64,000 bases of DNA from Wurfbainia villosa (lineage: Eukaryota > Streptophyta > Magnoliopsida > Zingiberales > Zingiberaceae): assembly GCA_025175895.1 (NCBI GenBank), contig CM045988.1, positions 91,981,137 to 92,045,136 of the forward strand. Direction: 5' to 3'. A program made the translations under genes and the position numbers. Shown here piece after piece: positions 13,301 to 26,836 of the stretch (positions are counted from its first letter, which is position 1; each line of letters starts with the position of its first letter). The notes below the pieces were generated by a model. The model was not told the origin of the DNA, ran no database searches, and worked only from the letters and a program-made list of their open reading frames with translations.

Positions 13301-16300
13301 TTTGTTGGAGGTGGTATGTTTTACCTTGAATATTTATGCAATGTGTAATGAATGGAAAACTTGATCTTGGGTAGGAATTTCAACTAGTCAAGTTCTTACC
13401 ATTTTACCTGGGACTCGAAATCCTTTAATCATTCAAGTACCTAACCTTAATAAAATTTATCAAAAATTACATGTAACTACTTGAGCTCACCAACTCAATA
13501 TTTAACAAGATGTGCAACCGTGAGGTACTCGAACAATACAATCATATATTTACTCAAACTAAACAAAATAATTATTAATAAGAAGGTTTATACAACCCAA
13601 CTGAAGCAGGAATAATATTGGTTAGTACTCAATTGTACAATCAACTTGGTTAACAATTAACATTGTCTGAGTACAAATAAAAAAAGAATATTTAAAAATT
13701 AAGATATTTATTTTATACATTATTCTATATGGATTCTCAATTCTCAACTTGTATAAATTGGAAATCACATAATACCTGCAACTACTTGGATAGGTATCAA
13801 ATACTTGCTTTGATTAGAAATGGGTATTTGAGCTCAACTCAAATGGGCCAACTATCATAGGTACCTGGGTAAAACTTATCTGATTTTCATCCCTAATCCT
13901 AGGATGTTTTCTTTAGTCATACCACTATGCAATGCTAGAGAATTTCAATGCAGTTGATACAATATTTTGATAGGAGACTTGATAAGTACTATATCTAATG
14001 ATGCAATGGTTCTCCCAAGTGGGTGAGTTCAACCAAGTTGTTTTAATGTGTTTAGTTAAGGGTTTAAGTTAGCTTTATAAGATTTTAATGTGTGCATCAA
14101 ATGGATAGAGACTTGGTATTGTACACATTGAGCTCATGGAACTCGTGATTCAATGTGGTTAAAGTATCATGGTTAACTTTTTAAGTGAGATGAATTACGC
14201 TTGATGGGTTAAAGGTCTGCAATGAGGTGGACTTGGAGATGAACGATGAAGCATGATTTGGAGTATCCTAGGGCCCAAAAATTCCTAACAAAGTGGACTC
14301 TAGGATGAGAAGATTGAGCAATTGTTGGTTTGATATCTTGATGACCTATAACAAGGTGAGCTTGTAGGTGATTGAAGAAGAATAACATGGAGTATACGAG
14401 GGATTGAAAATTTCTAGCAAGGTGTATTATAGGGTATCTCAACTTTGTAAGTGAACAACGAAGGATGACACCCAAGGAACTGAGGATAGGCACAAAGTGA
14501 ACTAGAGGGCAACATAAAGCATCAACAAGGTTGAAGACCTGAAAGTTATGTGAGCCGTGAGGGATTACGAGTGATTGTAATATGGGGTTCACACTTTCAA
14601 ACATGATCAGGACAATATGTATCTTTAGATGGGACAAATGTGCATCTTCAGATGGGCGGGTTTGTCTACCTAATGGCTTGTAGGAAGCCTTTAATCAAGG
14701 GAAATATGTTCTAGGTTGTAGTCAGTGGTTTAACTCAATCTTGATCTTTCCAAAGGATTACAAGGGTGTAAGTTGTGTGAAGCCAAGATCTCTGAACATA
14801 TTCAATTGACTAAAGGTGAGTCTCAGCAAATTGAAGTCTTCAAAACACATTCATGTCTGTTTCATGCAGTTGTGCTAGTTCAAGTTAAACTGTCAAATGA
14901 TTATTCGAGATATTTTTATAAACACGTGAAAAAAATTAGTTCTAATACCACATATATATACACAAAGACAGAGAGAAACATTTGATTTAGGTGTTGGAAG
15001 ACTAATGAACCAATGCTCTCATACAATGCACAATGCTAATTTTGACATTCCTAATAATCATTAGTCATGACGGCTACATATTTTAATACTTGTTGCTTAA
15101 TATTTTTAATTTAACTGTTATTCTAATTGCTATAGGTTTATAATTGTATATAAAAGCTAAATGGGAGCAATTATATAATTAAAAATCACGAGTTGTTCTC
15201 AACATATTTTGAAATACGTTGAAGTGTGTCAGTGTCATCATGACACAAAATCAAAACCCTAGTATTTGAGCTAGAGTCCAAAGCTTTAGTCTAAAATGAA
15301 CTTTTAAACCTCCCAACCTTCAGACTATTTAACCCGACATCAAAATAGTATTTCTTAAGTTGTAGCTGATTTATTTAACTGATACAATTTGGCTTGGCAA
15401 GTTAAGAAACAATATAAAATTAATATAGATATTTAATTTTAAATAGCATATGCAAGCGTGTGATCAAGTCACCCTATAATGTACATTATGTACATGAGCA
15501 AATGTGATCTAAAAAGATGTTTCCAAGTTTTCATCTACTACATATCATATGAAATCAATCAATGTAAGCAATTCATTGAAAGTACATTTTTCTCACCATA
15601 TAATGAGAACCAATAATCATCACTGCCAATAAACATGTAGCACCCTATTGCTCTCATATGAAAATTCACAAAAGTTGTTAAATGGATACTCATGTCAAAC
15701 ACAGTGACCTATATTTTAATGATATACATAGAAAACCATATATTTATTGGACATGTATTAAAGATTTAAAATTTCATACCATGCCAAAGTTTTAGTCTCT
15801 AATTGGAATGGTACAATTTTGATGTTACGGCAAGCCCAGCCGACACTTGGCACACTCACAAGCATTCCAAAGTAAATCCAAATAAGTTTTAAAGCTATGA
15901 TATTCATCCACTTGGATTGTTTACTTTAGAATTTGTCTATATGAATTAAATCGCCAGAATTAAAATTTTGGAGCATGCCAATATTACAAGCATCTCAACT
16001 GTTGGTTATGCATTGCTAATACCAAAATGAGTATTGTGCAAAAGATAAGATAAAATATCATTCCATGTAAAATTTTAGTGCTTTGCCAAAACATAAAGGT
16101 TTCAACATTGTATTGTGTCAGTACTCGATATGTTTTGGTACGCACTGAAACATGCCAAGATGATACAATACTCATCTGCACGGCTAGCATGAGAGACACA
16201 GTAGACTAGAGATCATCCGTCTAGTTCAATATCGAATTTTAGTAATTTACCTAAATTGTGCATTTTGATCATGTCACTTTGCACGACATGAAATTTCAAA

Positions 16301-19300
16301 CCATGCATTGAACTTAAATCATATTGAAATATGGAATCAAATCAATATCCAACTTTGTCATTCTAAATGTTCGTATGGAATCTGCCAAGCTAATTTCTAG
16401 ACACGAACTAAAGGGACACCAACCAACACAACAATACCTAATAAGGAAAGGGAGGGTGACACTATAACAGGCACTAGGTTTTGCAATGAGAATGTGGACA
16501 AGGGATTGAGGGAGTAGGGTCAATTTACGATTTGAAGCTTTATAACTTTTTGGAAAATACAATCACTCAAACTACGAAATCAACTAATTGGAAGCATCTA
16601 AGTCAAGGTTCAAAATCGCAAACCGTACCAAAGTTTTGATCTTTGACTGAAATATTATTGTTTCAGTATCGTGTCGATGTTTCGATGCATGGCGGTGGTA
16701 ATGAATTATAATTAGAAAAAAAAGAAATGAAGCATAGAAAAGAGACAGTGTCTATGCTAAGTATAGATTTAAATCTTATACTATGTTGGCGAAATGGTTG
16801 AAATATATCATTATGATAAATTACTGAAACTCAATATCATTGAGCATAGACAATATTTCTTTCATGGCTCTATCTCATCCTTCCTTAAACGTTCAATTTG
16901 TCATTGACACTATGCATCGAAGCGTGACGCGATATTGGAATAGATCTTTCCAGTCAAAGACTAAGACTATGCATGGCTTGGGATTTTGAACCTTGGTGCC
17001 AAGTGGTATCGAGTTTCGGTAGTTTATCGGAACGATACGTTTCAACCATTTCTCCCAATACGATACGAGATTTCAGACTATGATTTAAATGCTTTTCTTT
17101 AGTCACTTAAACAACTGCATAGGCAAGTTTTAAAGGGGGGCGCTTAACTACCACATGTAATTGCATATAACATATATACTCTATATGAAGTTTAAAAACC
17201 TTATTTCATTATTTTAAACAAAATGAAATTGACTTTAAACCTTAATCTACCTTATTTAGTAGTTTGTAACTTTGTAGTGCTAACTTATTAGGTATCTTAA
17301 AAGTAGTAAATACATTACATATCAATATATATATTTTAGTTTAATATTGACAACGTATGCCTCCGGGTATACTTTACTAGTTATTTTATAGATGTTAAGT
17401 TAGTTAATTTTGGCTATATGTAATTAATTGGACTATGATTTATTGTTGTTGGTAATGACTATTATTATATGTATACTATTGACGTGGTAGGAGACTCTCT
17501 TACCATTTTTTTTCTTATATGCTCGTGTGTAGCATATGTGTGCTATGTAATTGGTTGACTGCGTACTACCTGCATATGCCTTTTAAATTTTATACATTTT
17601 TAACTCTTAGATATCCTATAAAATGGCATTGTCTTTGTATTGCTGGTTTGCTCACTGATTTTTTGAATCATTGACTTACAGACATCCTATCAAATCGCTT
17701 TGCTTTTCATATTTCATATAATTGGTTGGCTCATCAATTTGAGTTGGTTTTTTCCACCAGTTTTATTAGAATTTTATGCACATTTGAACCACCCATCCAC
17801 CTAGCTTGGACCTTGGTAATACTTGCTGATCCAATCCAGTTTTCATAATTGTGTCATGGAATTTGTGCTTATATGGTGTTTAGTTCAAGGAATTTGAATT
17901 TTATGTAGGTACCCAACGGTGATACAGAATTATAAAAGGAAAAGATACATAGGAATCCCAAAAAATTTTGAATGGGAATGCTCTATTGAGTGTTGTTGTT
18001 TTAGTTTGCTAATCACTCATTTGGATTAATAAGGTTTCATTTCAATTTCAGAAACACAAATGTTTTTTCTTTTGGAAGGTTTTTAATACTTATAGTAAGC
18101 ACCTCCCACCCGTGGGAATGAAAAATAAGATACTTTCATGAATTTCATTTGTGATCTCATGAGTTTCTGCACAATGCATATTTGGATGGTTAGTTCTTAT
18201 ACAATGGGGTCAAAACAAGTGAGCTAGTTTAAATAAGTAATCTGAATATACTGTCAATTGATGAAATCTTATATTGAAGTAATCTGCACGGGTTAACATA
18301 CGTGTATCCCCACTAGGTATTTGCCAGTTGCCACTGGGAAAGAAATCAACTACAAGCTACTGTTCTTCACATGTGGCCAACTTCCGAAGTTTGTTTAAGA
18401 TTTCTTGGTCGTTTTGCATCATTACTGAAATTATTGCAAATAGCTTACTTTCAATTTCTACTGGTAAATAAAAGCATTCTTCATGCTCCCAACTTGTTCT
18501 TAGATTTTTCATGACCTTCCTCTCATATATTCATTCTGGTTTTATCATGCATTATGATCCTTTTTTCTGTTGCAGAAAACTTGCTATTGACTACAGATCT
18601 GAGAACTGTGAAACTAGTGGACCTTGGTCTGGCAAGAGAGGAAACAGAAACAGAGATGATGACTGCTGAAATTGGGACATGTCGTTGGATGGCTCCAGAG
18701 GTCTTCTTAATGTCTTTTTTTTTTTTTTTTTTTTTGTGACAATTCACTCGCTTGCAACTGAATCTTTCAGTTATCATTTGGTTGCTCATCTTTTCTCCTT
18801 TTATAGTTATGCAATAATGTCACGTTAAAGTGTGGGCAAAAGAAACATTATGATCACAAGGTAGATGTATACAGCTTTGGACTGGTGTTATGGGAGATGC
18901 TTCATAATCAGCTTCCATTTGAAGGGATGTCTAACCTGCAAGCTGCATTTGCAGCTGCTTTCAAGGTAGTCTCACTGTGCTTTGCCTGTAGCCTACTCCG
19001 AAGAAGTGAGAACTTATGCTTTTCCATATTTAGAATGCCAGGCCCAGTACAGATGGCCTCCCTGAAGAACTGGCTTTGATCTTAACTTCTTGTTGGATGG
19101 AGGATCCAAGTGCAAGACCCAACTTCACCCAGATTGTGCAGATGCTTCAGCAATATTTATCCATTATTTCACCACCTGAACAAGCCATGACTTCTCAAAA
19201 CGTTGCTTTGTCTCCTGAATCTCCTGGAACAAGTTCATTGATGGTGGCTCGAGATGGAACGAGTATTAACCAGTCCTCCAAACCGCTGGATGATTTGCCT

Positions 19301-19537
19301 GTTGAAATGGCCCAAAAACCAATTCAACTGGGATGCTTCCGCGATTTCAACCGAATCAAATTAGCCTCAGTTTCCAGGCATACTTGGTCGAACCAACCTG
19401 TCCAATCCAAGTCTACCAACACTAATATCAGTATGAAAGGAACAACAGAGAATAAACGAAGAGGAGTTTTCCCCCGCTATTGGTGCCCACTCAAAGAGAA
19501 GATGAAAGCCCTACAATGCGCCATATGCTGGGAATAA
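10303..19537 (+). CDS. ATN1-type Raf-like serine/threonine protein kinase
   Basis: Six exons join in frame: 10303-10412, 10533-10665, 10785-10980, 18576-18700, 18807-18965 and 19034-19537, all with GT-AG introns, giving 408 residues. The start MDSNNRSLDPKWLIDPKLLF matches the plant ATN1-type group of Raf-like MAPKKKs, which are cytosolic signalling kinases. Visible motifs are the glycine loop GEGAYARVYAGK (about 26-37), VAVK with Lys46, Glu67 in helix C, a catalytic loop HHDLKPEN (141-148), DLG (162-164), RWMAPE (183-188) and KVDVYSFGLVLWEML. The last 130 residues are a Ser/Pro/Gln-rich tail. HRD is altered to HHD and DFG to DLG, but Lys46, Asp143, Asn148 and Asp162 remain, so catalysis is plausible. 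The first in-frame ATG is at 10303. Exon 4 lies beyond a 7.6 kb intron, so the join rests on matching phase and an unbroken domain order. Confidence 0.9.
11557..11616. repeat. 30-bp tandem duplication in kinase intron 3
   Basis: Two adjacent 30-bp copies start ATCAATTGAAAAC (11557) and ATCAACTGAAAAC (11587) and both continue AAAACCATAGA. A looser repeat of the CCTACATC-ACAA-GAC type follows at about 11698-11760. Confidence 0.8.
14209..14540. repeat. 65-70 bp degenerate tandem repeat in kinase intron 3
   Basis: Units begin near 14218, 14288, 14353, 14419 and 14490 with CAA-G-GTGGACTTG-AGG-like sequence and share TGGAGTATNCNAGGG and AATTTCTA-CAAGG blocks. The minus strand has a 142-codon frame (14637-14209) with a corresponding repeat (ARNFQSL...HLQAHLV / VRNFWAL...HLQVHLI). 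That follows from the DNA repeat and is not evidence of a gene. Confidence 0.6.
16604..17075. repeat. Interleaved inverted repeats (foldback/MITE-like) in kinase intron 3
   Basis: CAAGGTTCAAAATC at 16604 is mirrored by GATTTTGAACCTTG at 16982-16995, with about 80 bp of diverged complementarity inward. A second arm at about 16780-16845 (GAAATGGTTGAAA...TTACTGAAACTCAATATC) is mirrored at about 17008-17073 (GAGTTTCGGTAG...TTTCAACCATTTC). The order is A-B-A'-B'. Diverged relatives of the CATGCCAAAGTTTTAGTC motif occur at 15780-16320. Confidence 0.7.
18715..18735. repeat. Poly-T run
   Basis: An uninterrupted run of T just inside intron 4 of the kinase gene, 14 bp after the exon 4 donor; probably a pyrimidine-rich intron feature or a slippage site. 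Confidence 0.9.
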
Positions 19538-22500
19538 GCAAGAGAAATTTCAGGTGCTTTACAAGTCAAATTCCTTTTTATATTTCTTGTTAATCAGAAA
19601 AGCAGCAGTTCATGATAACAGTGAAAGAAACTCATATTGAGGAAATATAGAAATGCCTCATCGTGCTTCTCTTTTAAATGCTATCTATTTCATGGTCACT
19701 ATTTAATTCTGGTAGATGAGGTTATTAAATTTATGGTAACGGCACATTACTGTCAAACAAAAGTTGAGTTGATTATATTACTAATATCAAATGTAGCAGT
19801 TCAGGATGACATAATTGCAAGCTTTCTTGCAAAGCTCATTCAGTGACCTGAAATCTAGTCTTCTTTCTTCCCTGCTGAAAAGAAGAAAGCAGGAGTCAGT
19901 AGTTTAAAGTACTGTTGCATTTCTTATATTATGTTTTCTAACCATGGGACCCTACTTACCATTAGTATGGTAAATTCAATGTGGCCATGGTGCAAGAGCG
20001 TGGTGCTTAAAGTATGACGAAGTTTACGGATAAGATAAGGATCGATTTTGGAGGAGATTTAAAGTCTTTTTTTAAATTCAGATGACTCACACATGTCTTG
20101 GTCACCACGTCAAGACTCATAGGATCCTCCATGATTTATCTCTCTCATAATGACCGTGAGACAGATTGATGGAGACTGTTAGATTGACGAATTTCAACTT
20201 TTACGAAGCACCGGCCTTCCAACTCATTGTACTTTCCTAGGAACCAAACTGCAAGCCCTGCACTATGGGCAAGCTATAAAGCATAGTCCTATTATCGAAA
20301 AGATGATTATACATCTATCAGTAAGTTGAAAGACTGGTGATGGGCTGATCATATTGTCAAGATATGAGAACAACGAGCCGTACTTGGTATTTATAATCGT
20401 CGTTTAAGAAAAACACGCAGAGATTATAATCATGATCTCTGAGAAACTGTTCCACTGTATTAGTTATTAATTATGATTATTAATTTAAGCCACTCTATTG
20501 ATATTAATTGTTTAATCATCACTAGCCATTATATCCATAAATAGTGAATGTGGACTATGTATGTAATATGTTGGTGGTCAATAATTGTTCGAACTAGAGA
20601 AATCAGAATGACAGGTCGGATTAGAGAGCTAAGAATGATTTATGCTCTGCTGGAGAGCTCAGAATGACTTGGCTCAGCTCAGAAGATCACACTGGATGGT
20701 TCAGGTCGGAGAGCTTGGAATAACTCAATCTGGTATTTATCTAAATCGCCATTTTTTTTAATTTTCTTCTAAATCACTATCCTTAAAAAGGTGATGAACT
20801 CATCCCTGTCCCTCATCGGTTCACAGATGAAAAAAAAAAATTTATGAAGAATATTTTTGACTAATCAAAAATTAATATGATCCGAAAAAATAGATACTTT
20901 AACAAATTTTGTAATTTTTAAAGATTGATATTTACTATTTGGAACAATTTTATCATAAATCACCATCCTAATGATTGCAATTTGTTATATTAAACTTTTA
21001 TACTAAACTATGGCATCTATTTATTATTGAAACAAATAAATTGTAACATCGAATAATACTGAGACGTTTCGCCTAACATAAAAATAAAATGCAGGACTTG
21101 ATCTGCAGAGAGATATGACACCTCAACTTACCACACTGTTGCATCGATAGAGGGAGAATCATGACCCATTTGTGCTTTAAGATACGTGTTGACCTAAATG
21201 ATTAGGCGTTGCGATTTGGAGTGCTCCCTTCAACTGTTTTTTGTTCTTTCAGTTAATATTAAATATTTAACTTTTTTAATTGACTAATCCTGCAGAGACC
21301 ATTCGATCTTACGAAAATATTTTTTTATCAATCATTTAAATAAATAAGAAGTATTTACAATGAACAATTTAATATTTCAGAATTTATCATTCAATTGAAA
21401 AAAAAAAATTCTACAAAAGTGCCCCTTTGGGTGATTACGTTCACTCTCTGTATCTCTTACTGTCGATTTCTTGGTGATGATGAAAAAAAATAAATCATGA
21501 AGAACTATGTTCTTTGATCTGTTGATTATAACAACGGAGAACTTTTAAATTTAGATGAGAATTTTAAATTTCACATTTAAAATCGATTTTTATTCATCTA
21601 TAATAATATTTAGACTGCTTTAGTGAGAGGACTTATCTTAATTTCATCCATAATTTTCATGCATATTTCAAATATCATAATTTTAGTAGACCTTAACAGG
21701 AGCAACGCTCATTAACTTTGTATGATCGATTTTTGTGCTTTTAATTAACTCTTTTAATACGGAAGAAAAATTCAATTCATATGCTTTATTTGACCTAGAC
21801 TATATTTATGGAAAATTCGCAGCACCTCACGCGGGTCGTGGGTTGACTTTGCTTTGCAGCACATATCTAAAATTTGGTGAGAAGAGTTTTTTTTTTTTAA
21901 AAAAAAACATTGATAAATAATGATACATCTTTCGATAAAAATAAATTATGATTTTTCAGTAAAAAATCGATCTCGACCATGATTTGTGTGAAATCCATGA
22001 AACAGGATTCTTATTGAACATTAAACAACGGGCAATGACGATTATCAGAAAATTAATAATAATAGATAGAGCAAGTAAGCAAAAAGAATTATAAAGTTAC
22101 GTGGAACCAATTCAAAGTAGGAGAGAGAGAAAAATTCTCACGGGAGGAATTAATATGAATGATAAAATTATTCTAAAGAATAAAAATTAATTTTTGAAAA
22201 TTATAAAAATTTTGGAAATATTTATCATTCCATCGTATTAATTTTTAATTGAATAAATAAAAGAAAGAAGTGAGCAAACTGATTTAGCTGCTAACTCCAA
22301 CCACTCAGCCATCCAAAATTAGGCTAAATTTTAATTTTAATAAAATCAACAAAGTGTCCATTATAACTCGAACCGCTCGGTCATGCTTCTCGCCTTGGTG
22401 CAATCAGAATATGAGAATAATTTAAAAGGCTCATAATTTTATATTTTAATTGCAAAGATTACTCTTTTTTTATTATTTAGAAATATGTATCTTTTTTATT

Positions 22501-22936
22501 GTTTAATTTATTATTTATTATTTTATTTTATTTCTGATATTTGTTTTTTAAAAGTATTTTATTTTTTTATTATTAATCAAATTCTATGGGTTTTCCCTAT
22601 TTTTAATAAATGTTTAATCCTAATTCCAGTATATATTTAGTATTCAGAATCATATCGCTATTAAATTTAATTGAGAAAGAAAATACATTGGAATAAAAAA
22701 AAAAGAGACACTAAATATTTGATTAAAAAATAAAAAAAATAGTAGGGATGTATAGGCAAGTGTGTTTCCGAATATTCATTTGCCAAATAAATAAATGCGC
22801 CCCCCTCACCAATCACCAACCCCGCGCGTCGACTTCACCTACCTACCGCTCCGTCTCCCCTTTCTTTGGATCCATCATCCATCGATTCCACATTTTATCG
22901 AGTTCGAGAGGAGCGAGAGCGATCGGGAGGAGAGAG
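19538..22936. other. Intergenic spacer between kinase and cytochrome b5 genes
   Basis: The kinase 3' UTR probably occupies the first few hundred bases. The rest is AT-rich with no supported gene. A short degenerate repeat of GAGAGCT-AGAATGA lies at about 20600-20730. The last 150 bp before 22937 are GC-richer, as expected for a 5' UTR. Confidence 0.6.
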
Positions 22937-25900
22937 ATGGGGAGCGACGTGAAGGTATACACCTTGGCTGAGGTCTCGACACACAACACCTCCAAGGACT
23001 GTTGGCTCATCATCAACGGCAAGGTCTGCGTTTCTTTCTCTGTTGGATTATGTCGGTCCCTCTGGTTCTCTTTTCTGTTTTGGGAGAGATCTGCTAATGT
23101 TTGTTCTCCCCTGATTTGTTGGATTATATGATGCTTGATTCGATCTGTTTTTGCAAAAGAACCACCTTTTGATGTCGGGTTTTTTGGATCCTGTCAAGGT
23201 GTGACCTTTCCGTGCATAGATTCTGAATGGGGAAGATCCCTACCAAGCTTCCTGTTATGATCGAACTTTAAGTCCCTTGAAAATTTTAAATATCTTAATC
23301 AAAACAGCATGGGATATTTTAAGGGTGTTGGATGACTATGTTATCCATTCTTTTCTCAGGGGATATTCTATCGTCTGTGGATGCTAATAAGTTGACGTTT
23401 GAAATTGCTAGCTTTTTTAGCAATTGTTGAACTATTATGGCTGAGAAAAATAAAACATGAGAAAGATAAAAGATAAGCGAGAGAGAAACTAACTCTCTTT
23501 GTTTCCTTGAGAATTACATCTGAATAGGTTTAAACTCAGCATTGCAATGCCTATGACCTAACTCCGAGCCACTTATGGCTTTTTTAGTCATCTGAACAGG
23601 ATTAAACTCTCTCTCACTCCCTAACTTTGAGAAGAAAAAAGTATTTCCATCCCTTCAAAGAAAGACAACTAATTATATTTCTACTCTGTTTACTTTTTAA
23701 CCATATATAGTACGGGCTTTTCCCTACATTTTCTTGGGTCCACTAAAAATAGCCTCTTTTCTCCCCTCTTCCTATTCCATTGAATAATTTGACAGATGAA
23801 TAGAGAATGGCTAAATCAACAGATGGATTTTCCTTCTTGTATCCTTCGATGGAATAGGGTAACAGATGGATATTTTGAAGGATGAATGTGAGACTCCTTC
23901 CTTGGACATTTCATCCACCAAAACTGCTCAACAACTAATTAACCTTGTTGGATATAAAAAGTTTATCATCCATTATATTTGCACTTTCAAGGAAGCAATG
24001 GTGCCAGGTTTGATTTCCTTGTTAGCTTGATATTGCCATGTTTCTCAACTGTAGATGTCCTAATCCTCTTGCAAGTGTACAGAAATATGTTTTACCAAGT
24101 TTTGATTTCCTTGAATATTTTCAAGAAATATTAAAATATGCCATCAGGTCGAAAACTAATTCACCCGAATATTAAACAATTCATCAACAGTAAAGGTTTC
24201 GCTTGAAAAAAGAATAGACTCTGGTGAATAACAGCTCTAACCCAAGAGGCTGAAATGTTTCGATAATGCTGCATGGAAATTGTCTTTCCGTGCAATCCAA
24301 TTCCAAGAAAATAGCAACCTGTTATGTGGTTTGCATGTTTAGATCCAAACAGGAAACAAATTCAATTAGGTGGAAGAATTTGCAAAAACATGATTTGTGA
24401 TTTCAATTTGTTAGATACCACAAGTATGAAAATAAGGCCAGCGACATATTCTTGATTCCAAATGTTTGCCGTCAGAAAGAATGAAAATTGGGTCATAGAT
24501 GAAAAGGAGAGTCTTGACACAACTATAAAATTGTTGTCTTGTGACCTGGAGATCACGGGTTTGAGTTTGGAAACAACCTCTTGTAAAGTAGGATAAGACT
24601 ACGTATAATAGATCTTTCTCCAGAATCTCACGGGAGCTTTTTGCATCGGATTGTCGTTTATCTTACTGTTAAACTAAGGGCCTATTTATCTATTTAGTGA
24701 AGAAGAATACACCATCTAAAAGAGAAATCATGATACACATACACTGTAGCTAAGTCTATTTGTGTTGAACTAGAGAAGTTTTAATATTAAGTATGGCAAA
24801 CTTAATTCTTGATAGTTTGAGAGGTTAATTTTTTTTTAGTTTTCCTTTTAATGATCTTACAATGGATGATGTCCATCCTCATGTCATTTGGAGTTTGGTA
24901 CATTCGGTTTCTGAATTTTTTTTTCAGATTTACAGTTGATCTGCGCAATAATATAATGCAACCTTGGTGCACCCGTACACCTCTAATGAAAATAAATTAT
25001 AGTATCCCATTTAGTTTAAGTCTTTGCTAGGCTTATTTTGTTCTTAACTGGAATTTCTTTTACTGTTTTTGTTATTCTTATTTGTTTAATGGTTATTGCC
25101 TCCAGATTTTGTTGCCTACACGTACTAACATAGACACCTTGGCTTACTAGGTGACCTGTTCTGTTTGCTTGTTTGGTCATCCATCATGAACCTATTTGTC
25201 CAAATTCCATGTTCCTTTGCCTTTTATGCAATTTGGTCCACAATTCAAGCTGTGAGACTTCATTGTGATTGGGTTGCTACTGAACCTATAAATTTCGTTC
25301 TTTTAGTATCTTATATATTTTTTTTAATGAGTGGTCTCCTAATATTTAAAAACTGTTCTGGTAGATCATTGATTTAATTATGGCAACATCTTAAGAAAAT
25401 AAATTCAATTAATTCTTCTTCTGAAGGTTTGTGATGTACCAGCTACCTAACCTAATCAGACTAATTTTAACTATTCATATATTTTTCACATGTACACGCA
25501 TATACACTGGTTTTGCAGCCCATTTTTATTGGAATGCATCATACTTACAGGAGAGTTTGACTGGGGGCAATCCCCTCCACTGAAACTCATTAAAGTATCT
25601 AATTAGAAACTCGTTAAATTGTTTCAGTTTTGAAATGTAGATGTATCTGATAAGTTAAACTTATACTGGTAACAAAGCCAATGAAACTTATTTTTGGTTA
25701 TGAAAACAAAACTGGAAAGCAAGTGGGTCAAACATAAGTGAAAAATAAAGATCAAGAGAAACGAAGAATTTTTCATTGTGCATATCATTTTGTTAAGGTT
25801 GAGATTTGGAAATGCATACTGGGAAGGAGGGATGTAGTTCAATGGAAGCTTGTTATGGTAATTGGTGAGGCCATGCTGGATCTGTGATCAGGTGGAGGAA

Positions 25901-26659
25901 GGTGAATAAAGAGGTCAGAATGGTAAGATGAATATGTGAGGTCATTATGGGAGAGAAATTAAGAAAAATACCACTATGTGTAACAGTTATGTGAAAATAG
26001 ATCATAGCAAGTCATAAAATAAGTTGAAATAATGTGAACGTGCCAAAGATAGTCTAATGATATAGCATTGCTTAGAGGTGTGAGAAGGTTCACAGGCCGA
26101 CTTCAGATAATCAACACTGTTTTTTGCTGTATGTATTGATTCTAGTATTTATTATATTATTTTTCTTGAAGGTTTAGTTTACTAACTAGTTTGTGCCGTT
26201 GTTTTCTATAATAGTCGTCTTTTTGTGTTTCTTATTTTTTACAGGTTTATGACGTTTCCAAATTCTTAGAGGATCACCCCGGGGGAGACGAGGTTTTGTT
26301 GTCATCAACGGGTAAATAGATTGTGAATCAATCATTTGGAAGAATGTGCAGCTTGAAAAATTAATTAATAGGATATCTTATGGTGAACTTGTGTATTCCT
26401 TTCGTCAGGGAAAGATGCAACTGATGATTTTGAAGATGTTGGTCATAGCACCACTGCAAGGGCAATGATGGATGACTATTGTGTTGGAGAAATTGATGTC
26501 ACAACAATCCCTAAGAAAGTAACCTACACTCCTCCAAAGCAACCGCAGTACAACCAGGACAAGACTACTGAATTCATTGTGAGGATCCTTCAGTTTTTGG
26601 TTCCTCTCCTCATCTTGGGATTGGCTGTTGCCATCAGATTCTACACAAAATCAGCTTAA
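22937..26659 (+). CDS. Cytochrome b5, ER tail-anchored
   Basis: Three exons (22937-23023, 26245-26311, 26409-26659) join in frame to 134 residues, the normal plant length. The protein carries one b-type heme and passes electrons from NADH-cytochrome b5 reductase to fatty-acid desaturases, hydroxylases and other ER enzymes. It begins MGSDVKVYTLAEVSTHNTSK. The heme pocket has HPGG with His40 and the second axial ligand His64 in DVGHST. A hydrophobic segment at about 107-127 and a short RFYTKSA tail form the C-terminal membrane anchor of ER isoforms. All introns are GT-AG; the first is 3.2 kb. A nested retrotransposon block starts 177 bp after the stop codon, so the 3' UTR or polyadenylation site may be affected. 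Confidence 0.95.
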
Positions 26660-26836
26660 ACATCTTCTCACCCATGGTGAGAGATTTCATAGAAAGTGGT
26701 TTTTTTCCAATCTCCTATGTCGTCGCAACTTCATATCCCTTTGTGTGGTTGCTAAATGCTTGCTTGTGCTACTATTTGCGAACATATCTATTTGGATTTT
26801 ATCAAGTAGCTCTATTGTTAGGGAACTCAATAATAT

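Larger units (their letters stand above)
10981..18575 (+). other. Intron 3 of the kinase gene, 7.6 kb
   Basis: The donor GTACTA follows CCT-G at 10980 and the acceptor TTGCAG ends at 18575; the split Glu codon of KPEN is restored. The intron holds tandem and inverted repeats, listed separately, and no convincing coding sequence. A minus-strand frame at 12435-12764 (109 codons) matches nothing I recognise. Confidence 0.8.
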
